A stretch of 64,000 bases of DNA from Strigops habroptila (Eukaryota > Chordata > Aves > Psittaciformes > Psittacidae): contig NC_044282.2 of assembly GCF_004027225.2 (NCBI RefSeq), forward strand, positions 56,066,397-56,130,396, written 5' to 3'. Position numbers and translations under genes: made by a program. The notes under the pieces are model-generated. The model was not told where the DNA came from. It ran no database searches and worked only from the letters and a program-made list of their open reading frames with translations. Shown here piece by piece: positions 23,046-36,892 of the stretch. How positions within the stretch are numbered: position 1 is the stretch's first letter; each line of letters opens with the position of its first letter.

Positions 23046-26000
23046 CTGCACACATCATACACCCAAGGTGGTTGATCAATAGGATTCATTATAGAAAAAT
23101 AATGTTAACTTTACTGTTTTGTTTTGTCTTATTAGCCAGACGCCACTGACCTGCTGCCAGACTATTTGTTTGTCTGTCTGACCCCAAGTGGCTTTGACTG
23201 GACGAGTGGGGTTGTATCTGCTCAGAGATGATGTGCATTGTCAGTACTGGTTGTGTGCTCAGCATTGGCAGGTCTGATAAAACCTGCCTTCTCTCCCCCT
23301 AGGGAAGAAGAGGAGCACCTTAGTGCCTACCCCAACCAATTTTTCCTTGCAGAGTCATGCCTCACATCAGTTTATGTGAAGACAGACTTGCAGCCCTTGT
23401 GTTTTGCCTTGTCTTTGTATAATGAGACACCAAAGTATTGCTTGTCTTGGCCAAACAACAGAAATTGGCTGTGATGAATTGCACTTGTGCCTCGTTCTGA
23501 TCGGTTTAAGGTGCCTGTTTCAAGTGGCCAGGAAGAAAGACGAGTGTTTACATTTTCTTTAAATGGCTGGTGCAGGCTCTTTGCCCCTAAATAGTCCAGA
23601 TTAGCGCATAGCCAAGCGTTCTGGCATAGGGCCACAGGGACAGATTATTCACTGTGCTTTGAAAGGGTGTTGGGTTTCTAGATCTAACCTTTTGAGTGGA
23701 TAAATGGGAGGATTAGCTGCTAAGGAAGCAATTATCCACTCTCTATAATTAATATCTCCTTATTTTCTGGTGTTACTTGACCTGGAACCAGAACCTGTTG
23801 GTGTTGCCAGTTTTGTGTAATTACCACCTTTAAAATGAGGGCTAGAGTCTCAGACCTTTCAAAGTCAGCACAGTGGAAGTGGGGAGTAAGAACGCAATGG
23901 TGAAGTTATTGAATCAAGCTCCAGTGTCCAAAACAATGAAGATTAGGATGATTAAAGAGTGTAGTTTTGTCCCAGAGGTAACTCTCTACCCTTTAATGCC
24001 ACTGTGTCTTTTGACAGGAAGATTAAATATGCTCGCTATTCTTCTTAAACAAAGCCTGCCCTGTCAATAAGGCAAACAGGTGCCTAATGCTCCTGCACAT
24101 GCCTTTTTAAAGGTTGTCTTTCCCATCAATTCTGCTGTGTTTTCAGCTGTCACAGTTTAAAATGCCATCTTGATCAGGTGCAGCTAGAGATTGGCATTCT
24201 GCACCATCATTTCCCATTTACAAACCCATGCAGATGTAGCCAGATGTTGATAGCATCTGACAGTTCTAGGTGGAGGATATATTCTTCTTACTCTACTTTT
24301 AAAAGTCATCCTGTATTCCTTCTTTATCTCTCTGTCTTTTTTAAGGTATTTATAGTATCCACTGCCATTGTAAAGGAGACTGAGATTCAAAAAATATTTA
24401 ATGATTCCCTGAAATATCCAATTTTGGTTGGTATCTGGATTATTTTTTTTTTTTAAAGGACTATAATTTTAAGAAGAACAGAGCAGTAGCTCAGCCATAT
24501 CAAACTGGATTCCCCTCTTTGAAAGCATTTCTAGTTAAACTTTCACACACAAAAATCACTTTTGGAACGAAAAGCCGAAGGCGTATAAACTTTTAAAACA
24601 CGTAGATATGAAGTTAAATATTAACTTCTTTTTAAACTTTTAACAGGATTAAGTGGAGCTTTTAAAATGTACTTGTAAGTTGGAGATTTATTGCAGACTC
24701 TTATTTGATGCCATTGTTGAAGTAGCACCATAGGTGGAAGTTAGTTATTTTTCCCCTGTGCTGTATTTTGAGGTAAAGGGAAATCAGAGTTAATAAATTA
24801 AGGACAATTAAACCTTTTATAGGATACATATTTTAGAATATGCTATCTGAATCCTAGGGGTTATCAAGAGGATTGCCAGCTGAGTGAAGAGTCACTGGGG
24901 AAATGCTGCTGGGTTTCAGAGAATGGTGAGGTTTGAGTCGGTAAGGTGGGATTTTGTACAGCACGTAGGTAAATGGGGGAATCCCATAACTACATAGTGA
25001 GATTATGCATCGCAACCCAGCTGTGGGATTATCTCCCTGCCTACCGCACACTGAAAGCAAAAACAAACAAAAAGGGTTAAGCATTTATAGTGCTGAACAG
25101 CAGCACTTTACTCAGAGGAGACCTCCTAAGTTGTCTCCTGGGGACCACATCTAAGGAAGAGCTAATCTATCAAGTGGTCTTCTGCTGAGTGCTAACTCCA
25201 GTAAAACAGCACCAAATCATCTGTTTACCAGGCACTGAGTGAATAGAAATTTTCATTGTCGTCAAAAATAAAGCAGAAATTTGGTATTTGTGAACTAAGA
25301 TCTTTCTCCAAGTGAGCATGAGAGGCTGAATTCCTGGAGAATATACCTTCCGTGTTTACTGCAGATCCTAGAAAATGTTTTTTTGACAGGAGAGGGTCTT
25401 GGCTGCTACTAATACTGTGGAGTCATTCTCAGAGTAGTGGGTTCTCCCTGCCTCAGGAGGGATATGTGGGCTTGTTTGTCTGAGCTCAGTGGGAGACTGA
25501 TAGAATTAGCCTGACTTAACCCTGTGCAGTGCGAGAACCTGACGACTGTCGTATTACCTTTAAGGCAAATTGAACTTGGAGACAAACATTGGCAGTGCAG
25601 ATTCAGAAGAAGAAAAATGTGGGGAATGTGAAAGCTGGACATCCTGTATGCCCTTGCAGATTAGCGTGGTGCTGCCTTTTATTAAATCCAGGAGGTCACT
25701 CTGTGCTATTCTAAAAGTTATTTGTCTTGGTTTTCAGAATACACAGCGACCAGCCTGCAGGGAAACTTCAATTAATTCTCTGTTCTCTTCAGTTAAACAT
25801 ACTAGTTTAATTCAATAGAATAGTACAAGTCATCTTCAGTTAATGGATCACCACCAAGTGACAGCAGCAATAGTTTAAAGTAGTCATCATTTCTTAGTTG
25901 CTGTGTAGAACTTGCATGTCCTGGGCCAACTTGTTTTTCTTTTTATATCAGGACAACTGCAGGAGCTGCATCTGCCTTGACATGTTCAGGTTGGGAGCAT

Positions 26001-29000
26001 GCTGATTTTTCTGTCTCAGGTGACATTGCGTATAAGTATCTTTGTAGGTTGTCTTGGCCAGAGAACTTTTCCTTTGGGAAAGCAAAACTTTGCCTTTGGA
26101 CATTTCCAGTGATAAGAGTTGGTACTTGGTCTCTCAAAGTTACCAGCAAAGCTGAAGTGAGCTCCCTTGGTGCCTGCATCATTTCTGCTGGTGGTGACTG
26201 GCCAAACCTCAAAACTCTTGTGCTCATCTCTTTTTCTCTCAGCCCCAGAAGAAGGACTTTTTGGTTTCTTTTGATGTTCTCAGCTTTTACTTGTCTCAGA
26301 GAGAACTCTGCAGTCTCTCTCCCTCCGAACATGAAACAGTTGCAAATCATGACATCTGCCCTAACAATTATCATTATTTTCATGAGAAATGAGTAAAGTT
26401 AGAGTTAATTCACTCTGTCTTTGGTTGTACTCATGCATATGTAAGGGTACTCAAGGCACTTCTAGATTTTTCCACAGTGTCTAAAATGTCCTTTTAAAGT
26501 AAGTAAAGTAGTGATTCTTCCATAATCACCTGTCTCCAGGAGATGGAGCTCCAAGAAAAACACTAATTACTGTTGGGTTTGTAATTTGAATTATGAAGGT
26601 TAGCAGCACTAATTCTATGTCCCTGGCTGGGAAGACTTGTCAACAGCTCAATTACGATTAGTGAATCTCATTTTGTATTCCAGAAGGGTAGTGAAAGGAA
26701 CAGAGAAGAGAAAAATACACTCATTTACCTCAACTAGAGAGAGCCTGGGCCTGCATCCAGTTGTGAGTAATGCTTGCTGGAAACAAGGCATGAGCATTTA
26801 ACAAAAGGAGGGTAATTAACTATTAGTGTAGTTTATGAAGATATGCCACAGATTTTTGCTTGCTCAGAGCTTTTCAATCCAAAATGCAGGGGTTTACTCA
26901 GTGAATACTTTTTTTTGAAGCTTTTGAGCTTTAGTTGAAAGGTCTGTTGTGTGAACACCTAAGACTTGTGTTATGTGGAGGTCTGGCTAAACAGGCTTAA
27001 TACTGCTGCGTGGCTTTGAAATGTCAGTAATTGGGTTGCACATGGGGATATGAGGCTAGGATTTGGTTTTTACTGATTAAGAAAACTTATACCAAAGAAA
27101 TCCTATGCATTTGGAACTTGAATAGACCACTTTCTTTTGGCTCTGACAGCTTTCTAAAGAAAGTCCTGAAAGAGGTGAACTCCCCGATCCATCAGCAGCA
27201 GAGGCCTCGTGCCCTGCTGTTCCCCCTGCCCTGGCTGCCTCTCCTCCCTCCCTGGCTGGCCTGGATGTGCTCTCCTGTGGTCTTTGAGAAAGCAGAGGTT
27301 TGCCTGGAAAGTGGTCTCCTTCCTGAGGGAGAGCTGGCTGTGCACATGTGCTGATCCTGGGCTGAGGTTTGATGGGGAGAAATTCAGCCTATTCAGCGTT
27401 GGACTTCTTTGCAAATGGATTAATGAAAACTTCTGCTCCGTGGCAGGGACCATGACTTCACCTCAGTCTTAACAGGCTACCAAATAGTTCACAGCTATTT
27501 AGCAAATGGCTAGTCAAAAGTGTCTATTACTATTGTGGTGGTGGAAAACACCTCATTTTAAAACAACGCCAAGTAACAGTCACAATTTTTATTTTAAATA
27601 AAAACGAAAACAGCTTCTACAAGTTCTTTTTTCCTATGAGGTTTTTTCCCAGTTTTTGAACCTGAAAATTCCAAATAAGATGAGAATTTTCAAAGATAAA
27701 ACAAACTCAAACTTTTGCTCAAAAGCCTTACTTTTAATTTAGGGGGAAAAGTGATAAGAGAAAAAATCGATAGTGAGGTACATAGTTGTGTTATTGAATT
27801 TATTTTTAATAATCTAAGACAGGCAGGGGCCTTGGGTCACAATGAATTTTTAAGTGTTGTAGGAGTTTTTTTCACCAATCACTGAAATCAATAGTGAAGA
27901 TTATAAAAGATAGCAGCTCAGCCTGAAAAATAACTGTTGCTTGTGTAGGCAGAAATGCTCACATATACCCAGCTTGAGCCCTGAATTTGTTTTTATGAGT
28001 TTAGACCAAACATCTACCCAAATGATAGTCTGTCTAGGGGATGAAATCAAATTAACACACAGTTTTGTGCTGTTGCAATGCTCAGAGCCCTTTTTCTGAA
28101 GATGAATAATACACAAATCAAGATGTCCCTTCAGACAGAGAGACCTGCTTTTGTGCATGCCATTATAACTGTAATTTTAATGTTGTTTTCGGATATTGGA
28201 AATGCTTTAGCATGCAGGTGAGGCTTTGAAGTGCCTAGTTCTGTCTTTTTATACTTATACTGTAATCCTCTCCCTGGATTTTGTTATTCGCCATAGATTT
28301 TTGGGAATGATATGCTCCCATCACTTTTCAGGCTTTGCATGAAGTACAGTAATGACTGAAGTATGTATCTGAGAGGTTGCTGCTATGCCGTCATTGTGGT
28401 ATGGGCTATATCCTCTCCATGGCTTCTTTTTCCTTGTGATTTATAGGAGAAATCATGGATCGTGACCATAGTGCCAGTGTTTCATAGTCTGTTGTACTGT
28501 CAGATCCGTTCTCTAGCGCTTTCCTACCCAGTTTGTGTGCAATTTCTGGAGTTAGAGATGGGCACATGGGGTCCAGCAGTACCAGTTTGGAGGCTAAAAG
28601 GGATAACCATACAGCCAAAACCAGTGGAGGAAATGTCCTGAGAGTGTCACTTATTCACTGTTTGGGAAATATGACAGTGCCACACAAAAGCATGGAGCAG
28701 GTGTCTCCGGAGAATCAGAGGTCCTAATAGCTGCTATCCCTAGCCCCACGGTGCAAATACTTGTGAGTACCAGCTTTTACTTCTGCTGTTTCAGTGGTTG
28801 GCAAGAGGATGGTTTGCTTTGCCCTTTCTAATTTGATGTGCTTGGCTCCTTATGAATTTCTGGTCCACATTGTTTATTATTGGGCAGAAATATCAAAGGC
28901 TGGGGATCTGGAAAAAGCAGTTGAAGTGCATTGCCTTTCTCCCTGATTTGCCACGGTAAATTCTGGATGAGCATGCAGGTCCCTCTCTGCTTGCCAGTGT

Positions 29001-29733
29001 GAAGAACTAGGCTTTCTATGCAGCTAGTGTTTCTTGGCAGCCGCCTTAGGTGGGCTGACTATGTTTGCAAGAAATAGGAGATGTTTCTGCATGCAGATTT
29101 ACCCTGGGTTTTCAGGGGTGATTCAATGAATCCTTCAGGGTTTCATTCCTCTCTCCACTGGACCCTCTTCCCTGCTTCTTCCACCAAACCATCAGAGCTG
29201 CTGCTAATTGGCCTGACAAGTGGAACAGCTCCTTTCTGAGGGAATCCCATAGTCTGTTGCAGAGAGGAATTTGCTTTGAAGTTGTCTTCCTGCCTGGTAT
29301 TGTCTGCACACCTTGCTTTGTGTGAGTACGATAAATGGAAATCAAACAGTCCCAGACCAAGGAAATGACTGTTAAGTCCTGCCTGTCATTCCAAAACGTT
29401 TGCCGTGTTTATAATAAAGCTGTCAGGGTTGCAGTGAGCAGCCATATTTAAAGCAGCCAAAATGCTGAGTAGCCAAATGTCTCTCCCCTTGATTCTTTTT
29501 TTTCTGGGTAAGAATGGACCAAAGCTGATGAAAGTGGGTTGAAGTGAGCTTGTTATTCCTAACATCCATGTGTGACACAGTGTCAGAAACACTGTGACCC
29601 AGCACAGTGATACTGTTGCAGTAAGAAGCCTAAGACAAAGTTTGTAATAGGGATACTCAAATGGATTATTCCCACAGTGTTATTATTGCTTAGAGCCCTC
29701 AAACTTTTCTCAGCCATGTGAAAAGGATGATTT
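23046..29733. other. Intron 1 segment with no recognised element
   Basis: No repeat family is recognised. Bases 25943-26396 are open on both strands (146 codons reverse from an ATG, 139 forward). Bases 27560-27900 are AT-rich. Bases 26640-26690 (CTCAATTACGATTAGTGAAT) look like possible conserved non-coding sequence. Confidence 0.35.
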
Positions 29734-29940
29734 CATGGTCTAATGGTTAGATGAGTAGGGCAGTATCATTAGGGCTGGGCTTCTGTTCCCTGGTACTTTC
29801 ACTGAATTGCAATGTGACTTGGTAAGGAGTTTAATCTCTGTGTCTCTCTTCTTCCTCTCTTCATTTGCCTTTATTGTCTGCTCTGAGCCAGACAATAAGA
29901 CTGAATTAGACTCTATACTTACAGGGGTGGTAAATTCCTC
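29734..29940 (+). mobile_element. MIR-like CORE-SINE
   Basis: The head ATGGTCTAATGGTTAGATGA looks like a tRNA A box. GGGCTTCTGTTCCCTGGTAC follows, then TGCAATGTGACTTGGTAAGG and TTTAATCTCTGTGTCTCTC, and near the end CTATACTTACAGGGGTGGTA. These parts occur in the same order as in the MIR consensus I know (B box, core, TGACCTTGGGCAAGTCACTT, late core). It is heavily diverged, as expected for an element that predates birds. Confidence 0.65.
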
Positions 29941-32900
29941 AATTTTGTTTATTTAATTCATCTGGATGGGAAAAAATGAAGCAACTTTCCTTAAGAAAAT
30001 AAAAAGGCGCAGGTTTTCAGCTGCTACTGAAAACAGCTAAAGTGACTCTGTGGCTTGAGAGGGAACCTGGAACAGAAGGGGAAAGACACCATTTTTTTCA
30101 GAGGAACAGGCCAGTTCCAAGTTCCTCAGACTCTGGGGTTGAAGTGCCGGTTGATAGCTACGCAGTGGGATCAGCGAGTGGGCAGGCTAAGGGACCTTTG
30201 CTGCTTGGGTGTACTCAGAGACGCTGGTTTGTTGCCAAAGTGATTGGGGGTAGGCAGCAGGGAGAGCATGGATCCAGATGGATTCAGCAATGCTATGGTT
30301 TTCTAGCTTCATGTGCAAACCGCTTGCAAAGAAGGATGTGTGCTTAGCATCACAAAGAGCTAGAAGGGACAGAGATTATTAGTCTTTTAAAAGTTGCTTA
30401 GAGCAGCCCAAGCCCCTTGTTGCTGCTGTTGACCAACTAGCATGAAGGGTGTGAGTACCACATCACTTCCTAAAACAATGTGACATGTGGTGAGATGAAA
30501 CTCCAGAATCACAGTGAAGCCCTCAGATGATGGTGTATCAGAGACCATGTATGCAGTAGACCCTTCTTCCCTATGGAAGCACCCCAGGCCTGACTGCAAT
30601 ACAAGGGGACTCTGCACCTCCACACAGTGGCTGGCAGCTGTGAGATTTAACATGACAGTGGGGATATACCGACAGAGAAGGGTTACACTGGCTTGGCAGA
30701 ATTTTGGCTTCTTACCCAGGAGATTTCTCTTTCCCACCACAGATGTAAAAGGTGTAAACTGGGCAGGGAGGGAAAGCCCATAGCTGCTCAGGCTGTCCCC
30801 CCACTCTGGAAGTGGCACTGGCTAGAGGATCTCTCCCTGCCAAAGAGCTGAGCTGTATGGGGAAGGGTGCAGTGGCTTTGAATGCCAACAGGAATAGCTG
30901 TGTAATCCAAACTTTCTTGTTTCCTGAATAACCCAGCCTCTGGGCACAATTGGGCTTCAGTGATATGGGGGAATCTTATTAGGAGGTTGCAATGAGGGAA
31001 GAAGACTGGCTTTTGTAAGTGGTAAATGAAGTAGTTATTAAAAAAAGAAGGACAAAGCTACCAAAAGCCTCATTCATGTTACAGGTTCAGGCATGGGACA
31101 GAAAAGAGAAATCCACAAAAATCTCCCTTTCAGCTTTTTCTCTTGCCTGTGTTTGAACAGGAAATTGGATATCCCCAGGATCCTGGGAGACAGCTCACGT
31201 GAAAACAGCACCAAATTCCTCCAGGGGTATACGAGGAGGAAGTGACATCTGTTTTGCATTCAAACATTACTTGAAGTCTAGTTAAAACCATTGTTGTGAC
31301 AGGGGGGTGAAAAAACACAGGGAAAATCCTCCTTCCCTTCTAGGAATCAGTGCAGCCAGGCAGAGGCAATACTAATGGAGGTCTCTGATCTTTCCTCCAC
31401 TTACAAATCAATGCCATCCCCATTTTGAACAAGCCACTTAGTCACCCATGGTCAAGTCTTCAGTAAATGTGAAACAACTTGTTAGTGATAGATGGGGTCA
31501 TTCACATTGGGCTATCTTGGCCTCTCTGTATGAGGAAAACAGTCTTAATCTAAGGTATTCACTGTTCTTCAGTTAATCATCTTGACTTGATGGTTGGAAA
31601 ACTGGCTTATGTAAGTTAAGGCCGGTATTTCAAAGAAAACATGAGATTTAGGGTATTGAAAACCCATGGTTATGGATGGACAGAAAATGTATGTCATGAA
31701 ATATTTTGAGGTTTTTGGCTTTGAAGATCCTTAGACATTTTTCATAATCAGAGACCCTTACTCCTTTTTCTAGAATACACTTTCTTTTTGTACACTCACC
31801 TGGGAGCTGGGAGAGCCACATTCAAGTGCCCAAAGGCCCAAGCTATAGAGTCCATTTCTCTTTGAATCACCCCACTTGAAGCTTCTCTGTCCTGTGGCAT
31901 GTTCCTTTGGTGAATGAGGTGTTAGCTGATCTTCACTGTGAGAGTGCAGTAGTTATGGCAGTCTGAGATAGAGAATTCATGAACAAGAACCTATTCCACA
32001 TAGGACAGCCCAGAAACCTCTATATGAGCTTATTTCTCTATTCTAAGGTTGTAGCTGCTCTAGCATTTTGCTTTGGGAGTCAGGAAACATCCTCATCAAA
32101 ACGAAATCAGAACAGAAACTAGTCTGAAAGTGTGGAAATACTGCATTTCGTTTTGGATCCTTACCCACAGAAATAGCCTTGTTCTTTAAAATGCATTCTA
32201 GGTCTTTCAGGCATACCTAGGCAGGTAGGCAGGCCTGCCATATAAAATATCCCCCCATTTTGGATGTGCCCTGTGTTGTGGTTGCTGTTGAGCCTATGTG
32301 GAAGACTGTGGTTGAAACAAAAGAACTGCAGCTGAAGAGCTGCATGTGAGTGGCTCCCCAGTTAGATTGTGCCAGAGCTTGAGTTTTGTGGCAGTTAGGG
32401 CAGTGCATCCTTCACCCTGCTTGCAGGGAACTTGAGCTGCTGCTGTCTGAACTGAGATGCTTCTAAGCACCCATGTAAACAAGGCTGAAAGCTGAATTGT
32501 TTCATTTTGTTAGATAGATAGAAGGATCAAGCAGGCAAGTTTGGGCTAAAGTTTACTCTGCCTTATGAGACCACCCAGCCAATCTCACCTGCTCTCTGCT
32601 AGACAAAACACAGAGCCTGGAGGTGGGAAAAAATGCTGGAGGAGGCCAGTATGGGGAGGGACTGCTGAGATTCAGTCAGGGAGATTTTACCTGTGTGGTA
32701 TGATAAGCAAGACAGCTGTGCTGGGTTTCCTCTTCTTCATACGTGGAAATGAATAATCAGAGTATTAGCTATCTGGCATTTATCCTATTTCATACCCCAG
32801 TTTTGAATACACTTCTAATTAGAGAAGAACGAAACAACCTAAGCCCATAAGTCTAATTGCAGGAGCAGGTGCATATTCTCCATTGGTCTGTGCCTAGGAT

Positions 32901-35550
32901 GGTTTGTGGATTTGTCTGATAAAATCCTACTGTCTTTTTCCCTTCTTGGCCCAGTTCCACAGCCTCCTCAGGTAGTCTTGAACTCCTCACTATGAAAAGC
33001 AGAGAGGGAAGATGGAACACCAGAGGTATCCTGGTAAATGTGGGACTGTGAGTACCATCAGTCAGCTTATAGCGTGAAACATGTATGGAAGAAGATGCTG
33101 CAGTGCAGTTATATTTGGCTATGGAAAACTTTGCCAGTCTTGTAATAAAACTGTGGTATTTTTTGCCAAACAGCAGGTACTGTAGCTGAGCTCCTAAACT
33201 TTTTTGTTATAAAATTGCGTGTAGTGTTAGTACTAAGGACGTGGTTAGTTTCACTCTTTGGTGAATGCTGGTGTCATGCATGGTCATTCTTACATTGGCA
33301 CAGGTAGCAGATGCATTTGCACGGACACCTCCTTGGGTAATAGAAGCAGCAGAGTTCACCTTGCTTAGCATGGCAGAGATGGTAAATTAATGCCTCAGAT
33401 CTGCACAGACAAGACCCTAGTCTACTGAGACACATTAGTGAATGCATGCTCAGTTTTAGTAAGTGGGTTAATATTTCCATGTGTCTTGCCTGAGTGTAAG
33501 GTCAAATGCATAAAATATTGGCCTGGATTGAGACCTGAATGACATAATAGCACCAGGTCCTGATTGAGATAGTGTCTAATATCAGGCATGACAGCAGGTC
33601 TTGAACTTAACACTTGATCAGTCTTTGAATGTCCCTTTAGTCCAGCAATTAGTATTTATAAGGCTCTGGAATTGAATAGTTCTGTTAAGTTTTAGATCCT
33701 CAAACTGCTCTGCTCTGGTTTTGTTCTCCCAGGGTGACTCAGGGGCCTGATGTATGCCAGTGGCTGTTCTTGTAAAGAGCTGGATTATAAAAGTCTCTTG
33801 GTTCTTCCCTTGTTAGAAGCTTGTGGTTTATGAGGTTAGAAACCTTTCTGAGTTAAGCTTTCACTTTGTGATGATAAGTTGTTTTACAAGAGTGCAATGA
33901 ATTTCTCTGAGGTTATTTTTGACTAAATAGGCCCTTTTCACTATACCTACAGCAGAGGAGAGATCATCTTTGGGGTTTTGAAAGAAAGTCTTGCAAGTGA
34001 GTAAGTCAAAGACAAACAGTGGGTAGCTGTATCAACACATAAAAGCAGGGAAAGTTTACTGAAACCAAGAGACTTTTTTGTTGGACTTGGGAATTCAACT
34101 AGGGATTTATTTTTTCCCTGCCTGTAAGGGTTTTGCCAAGAAAGCAGTGCCTGGTGTAGCCTTCCTGCAAAGAGTGGGGGGATAGTGAGAGACTGGATTT
34201 CTCTGGGTGATCTCCCTAGATCTTCAAAACCAGCCTAACTGTTTTCAGTATCTAAGTGTTGGTCTTTGTGTCATCGTGTATTCTTTGTTCTACAGACTGT
34301 AAACGCAACTGCAGCAGAGTGGATTCAAAAATTATTAATGTTGGTGCTGAGAGATTGGTACTATAATATTGGGGCCAAAGTAGGGACTGTAGGAGCACAT
34401 AGCGACTGGAAGACTTTAGGGGACAAAGGGTGTAAAGGGAGAGGGCAGAGTGGGAAGTAACATGTACAACAGGAAATGAAGAAAACTTCCAGGACACCAC
34501 AAAGCAGTTCAGTGATTTGGCTGGAGCCTTAGAAACCCTGTCTAGTGCTTTAGCCATTAGAAAGTGGCCCATTCTTGGCACATTCGTGTTTGTTTTTTTT
34601 AAGGTTGCAGTCATCACGTTTCACATCACACCATATCACACATACTGCTTTTGTGCTGAGTGAGCTGTGTCCTGGGCGAAACTGGGATGGTCTCTCTCAT
34701 GCGCCGGTGGTCTCTTTGGTGGCCATGTTCTAGGGATCCTGTGCAGATCTTTGCACAAAAGTGGTGGAGGTCGATTTACGTTTCTCCCTCAGCCTCAAAA
34801 TGTTCTTGCGCTGGGAATGACCCAGGACTATTCCCTGCCCCTTGGATTCCTGCCCAGATGGCTGCATGGGGAGGCGCCTGGAGGTTTGGGTACTTTCCCC
34901 CGCCTATGTTACACTCATTCAGGCAGTGTGTGGCCCTATTGGCTGCTGAAGGTCTGGCTTCTTATTTCTGTCTCTGTAGCATGTTCTGGAGTTTGTTAGT
35001 GAAAGATATGAGCAAAAGAAAGCCAAATAATTAGCTATACCAGCCCTAATTCCCTGGGCAGAAGTTCACTTTTCAGTAACTGAAACTGGCTTAATCCTAA
35101 TCCCCTGCAAATCCCCTTTCCGAAAAGTCTTTGTGAGGCTCCCTTACTGGTAAGAGCTTCCAAAAAGACCAGTGCTGCTGTTAGGGTGGATTTTCCTAAA
35201 GCCTGTGAATATTGTATCTGCAGTGTGATGTAATACAAGGAGAGTGAATCTCTGAAGCCACAAAACCCCTTAACGTGTGGGTGGGGTTATTAGTGTGCAG
35301 AACAAACTGGAAGAAGAGCTCTAGTGTTGCAGGCACAAGTCTTCTCCCCTCGGTTATTGATATAAGCCTCATTTCGTGCCTCTCGCACAATCTGGCCATT
35401 TTCTGAGAGAAGCCTTCCTCTGAAACAGCTCCCACTGCCTTTCTGCTTTGTTGACTGACAGTGGTGGGTATCAGGGGATGGACTGGGGCCACTTGTCATT
35501 GCTGCCTCATTTAGCTGGTGGAGAAAAATTGCCACAACTGAATCATTTAG
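29941..35550. other. Intron 1 segment with no recognised element
   Basis: No repeat family is recognised with any confidence. A weak CR1-like patch may lie near 30345-30385 (AAGAGCTAGAAGGGACAGAG). The minus-strand frame at 30387-30818 opens on GTG and is not supported. Confidence 0.35.
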
Positions 35551-35890
35551 ATCATAGAATCACAGCATGGTTTGGGTTGGAAGGGACCTTCAAAATCATC
35601 CAGTTCCAACCCCCTGCCATGGGCAGGGACACCTTCCGCTAGACCAGGTTGCTCCAAGCCCCATCCAACCTGGCCTTGAACACTGCCAGGGATGGGGCAG
35701 CCACAGCTTCTCCGGGCAACCTGTGCCAGCGCCTCAGCACCCTCACAGTAAAGAACTTCTTCCTTATAGCTAACCTAGATCTCCCCTCTTTCAATTTGAA
35801 CCTCTTGTCCTGTCACTACATTCCCTGATGAAGAGTCCTTCTCTGGTGTACTTGTAGGCCCCCTTCAGTTATTGGAAGGATGCTTCTCTG
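35551..35890 (-). mobile_element. CR1 LINE, 3' fragment
   Basis: It opens with ATCATAGAATCACAGCATGG and GTTTGGGTTGGAAGGGACC, the reverse complement of the CR1 end. It goes on through CCATCCAACCTGGCCTTGAA and CTCACAGTAAAGAACTTC to about 35890. It is relatively little diverged and 5'-truncated. Confidence 0.95.
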
Positions 35891-36180
35891 TCATCACTTC
35901 CATCTGATGATCTGAGTGATAGGCTGCTCTTCCCTGTATTGTCTGTGCAAGGAACCAGAGCCTTACTGCACAGATCAGCTCCTTGTGCTCTTAACTGTCA
36001 GATGACCCACTAGCTAGGGCACTGAGTTAGTCTATTGTAATTGTAATTCATGGGCTGCATGTCTTGAGCATATATAGGAATTAAAAAAGGTATAAATCTC
36101 AGTCATGAATCCTCCTTCGTCTTCACAGGGAGGGGAGAGAGATATTACAAAATGAGATGTTCCTGTCCTTTGCCAAACTT

Positions 36181-36222
36181 TGTTTGTTTGGGGTTTTTTT
36201 TTATTTTTATTTTTTTTTCCCA
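36181..36222. repeat. T-rich low-complexity tract
   Basis: A TTTGTTTGGGG run is followed by T-tracts broken by single A residues, ending TTTTTTTTCCC. No parent element is visible. Confidence 0.8.
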
Positions 36223-36892
36223 GACAAATAGGTCAGTTTCCCCTGTTTTCTCACATCCCCCCTTTACCTCTTACACCTGGTCTCTCTGCTGTTCCAGTTT
36301 TTGTCCTGGAAAAGGTCTGGGTAACAGACTCTGTGGTGAGTGGTACAGGTACTGCCTATTCTTCCTCTGCTGTTGCCTTGTCTTCTCTGCCACAGGGATC
36401 AGGTGGGGCACACCTAGTCCATGGCAAAAAGGACAGTTATTTATCATGACAACTTGGGAGGTGAGCACCTTTTTTCTTGAAATAGGTATGCTAACTCAAG
36501 GCACTAACGGACTAATTACTTTGTTCCCATTGTAACCAAGAACTTCAGGGAACTTGCTTGTCTCAACAATAAAATGAAGAGAGGATGGTTTGGGAACATT
36601 TATGGTCTAATGCTAAGTGAAGCTGCCCTTTTTATCCCTATGGATTTAAAGAACAGTCTCTTTTACTTGTTTCCTTCATAAACTTTTGGATTGATTAGCT
36701 TGGATTACTTATCTTCTGAAAAAGGATTAAAAACAAAGAGTTAGGAGATAAATGAACCTTGAATGTATATTTTGACAGCGTTGCTGTTATTCTTTTCTTC
36801 TTTTTTAAAATTAATTACAAACTGGATCCGTCTCCTTTTCGCTGTGCATTGCTAATGAAGTGCCAAGGGTCTGAGATCATCTTTCTGAAGCT

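Noticed and set aside
22381..23089. Several 75-85 codon frames on both strands.
   Set aside because: All lie in the long CR1 copy and share wording with other CR1 copies in the window.
29734..29800. tRNA-like start (TGGTCTAATGGTTAGA).
   Set aside because: No proper B box or cloverleaf follows. The rest fits a MIR-like SINE.
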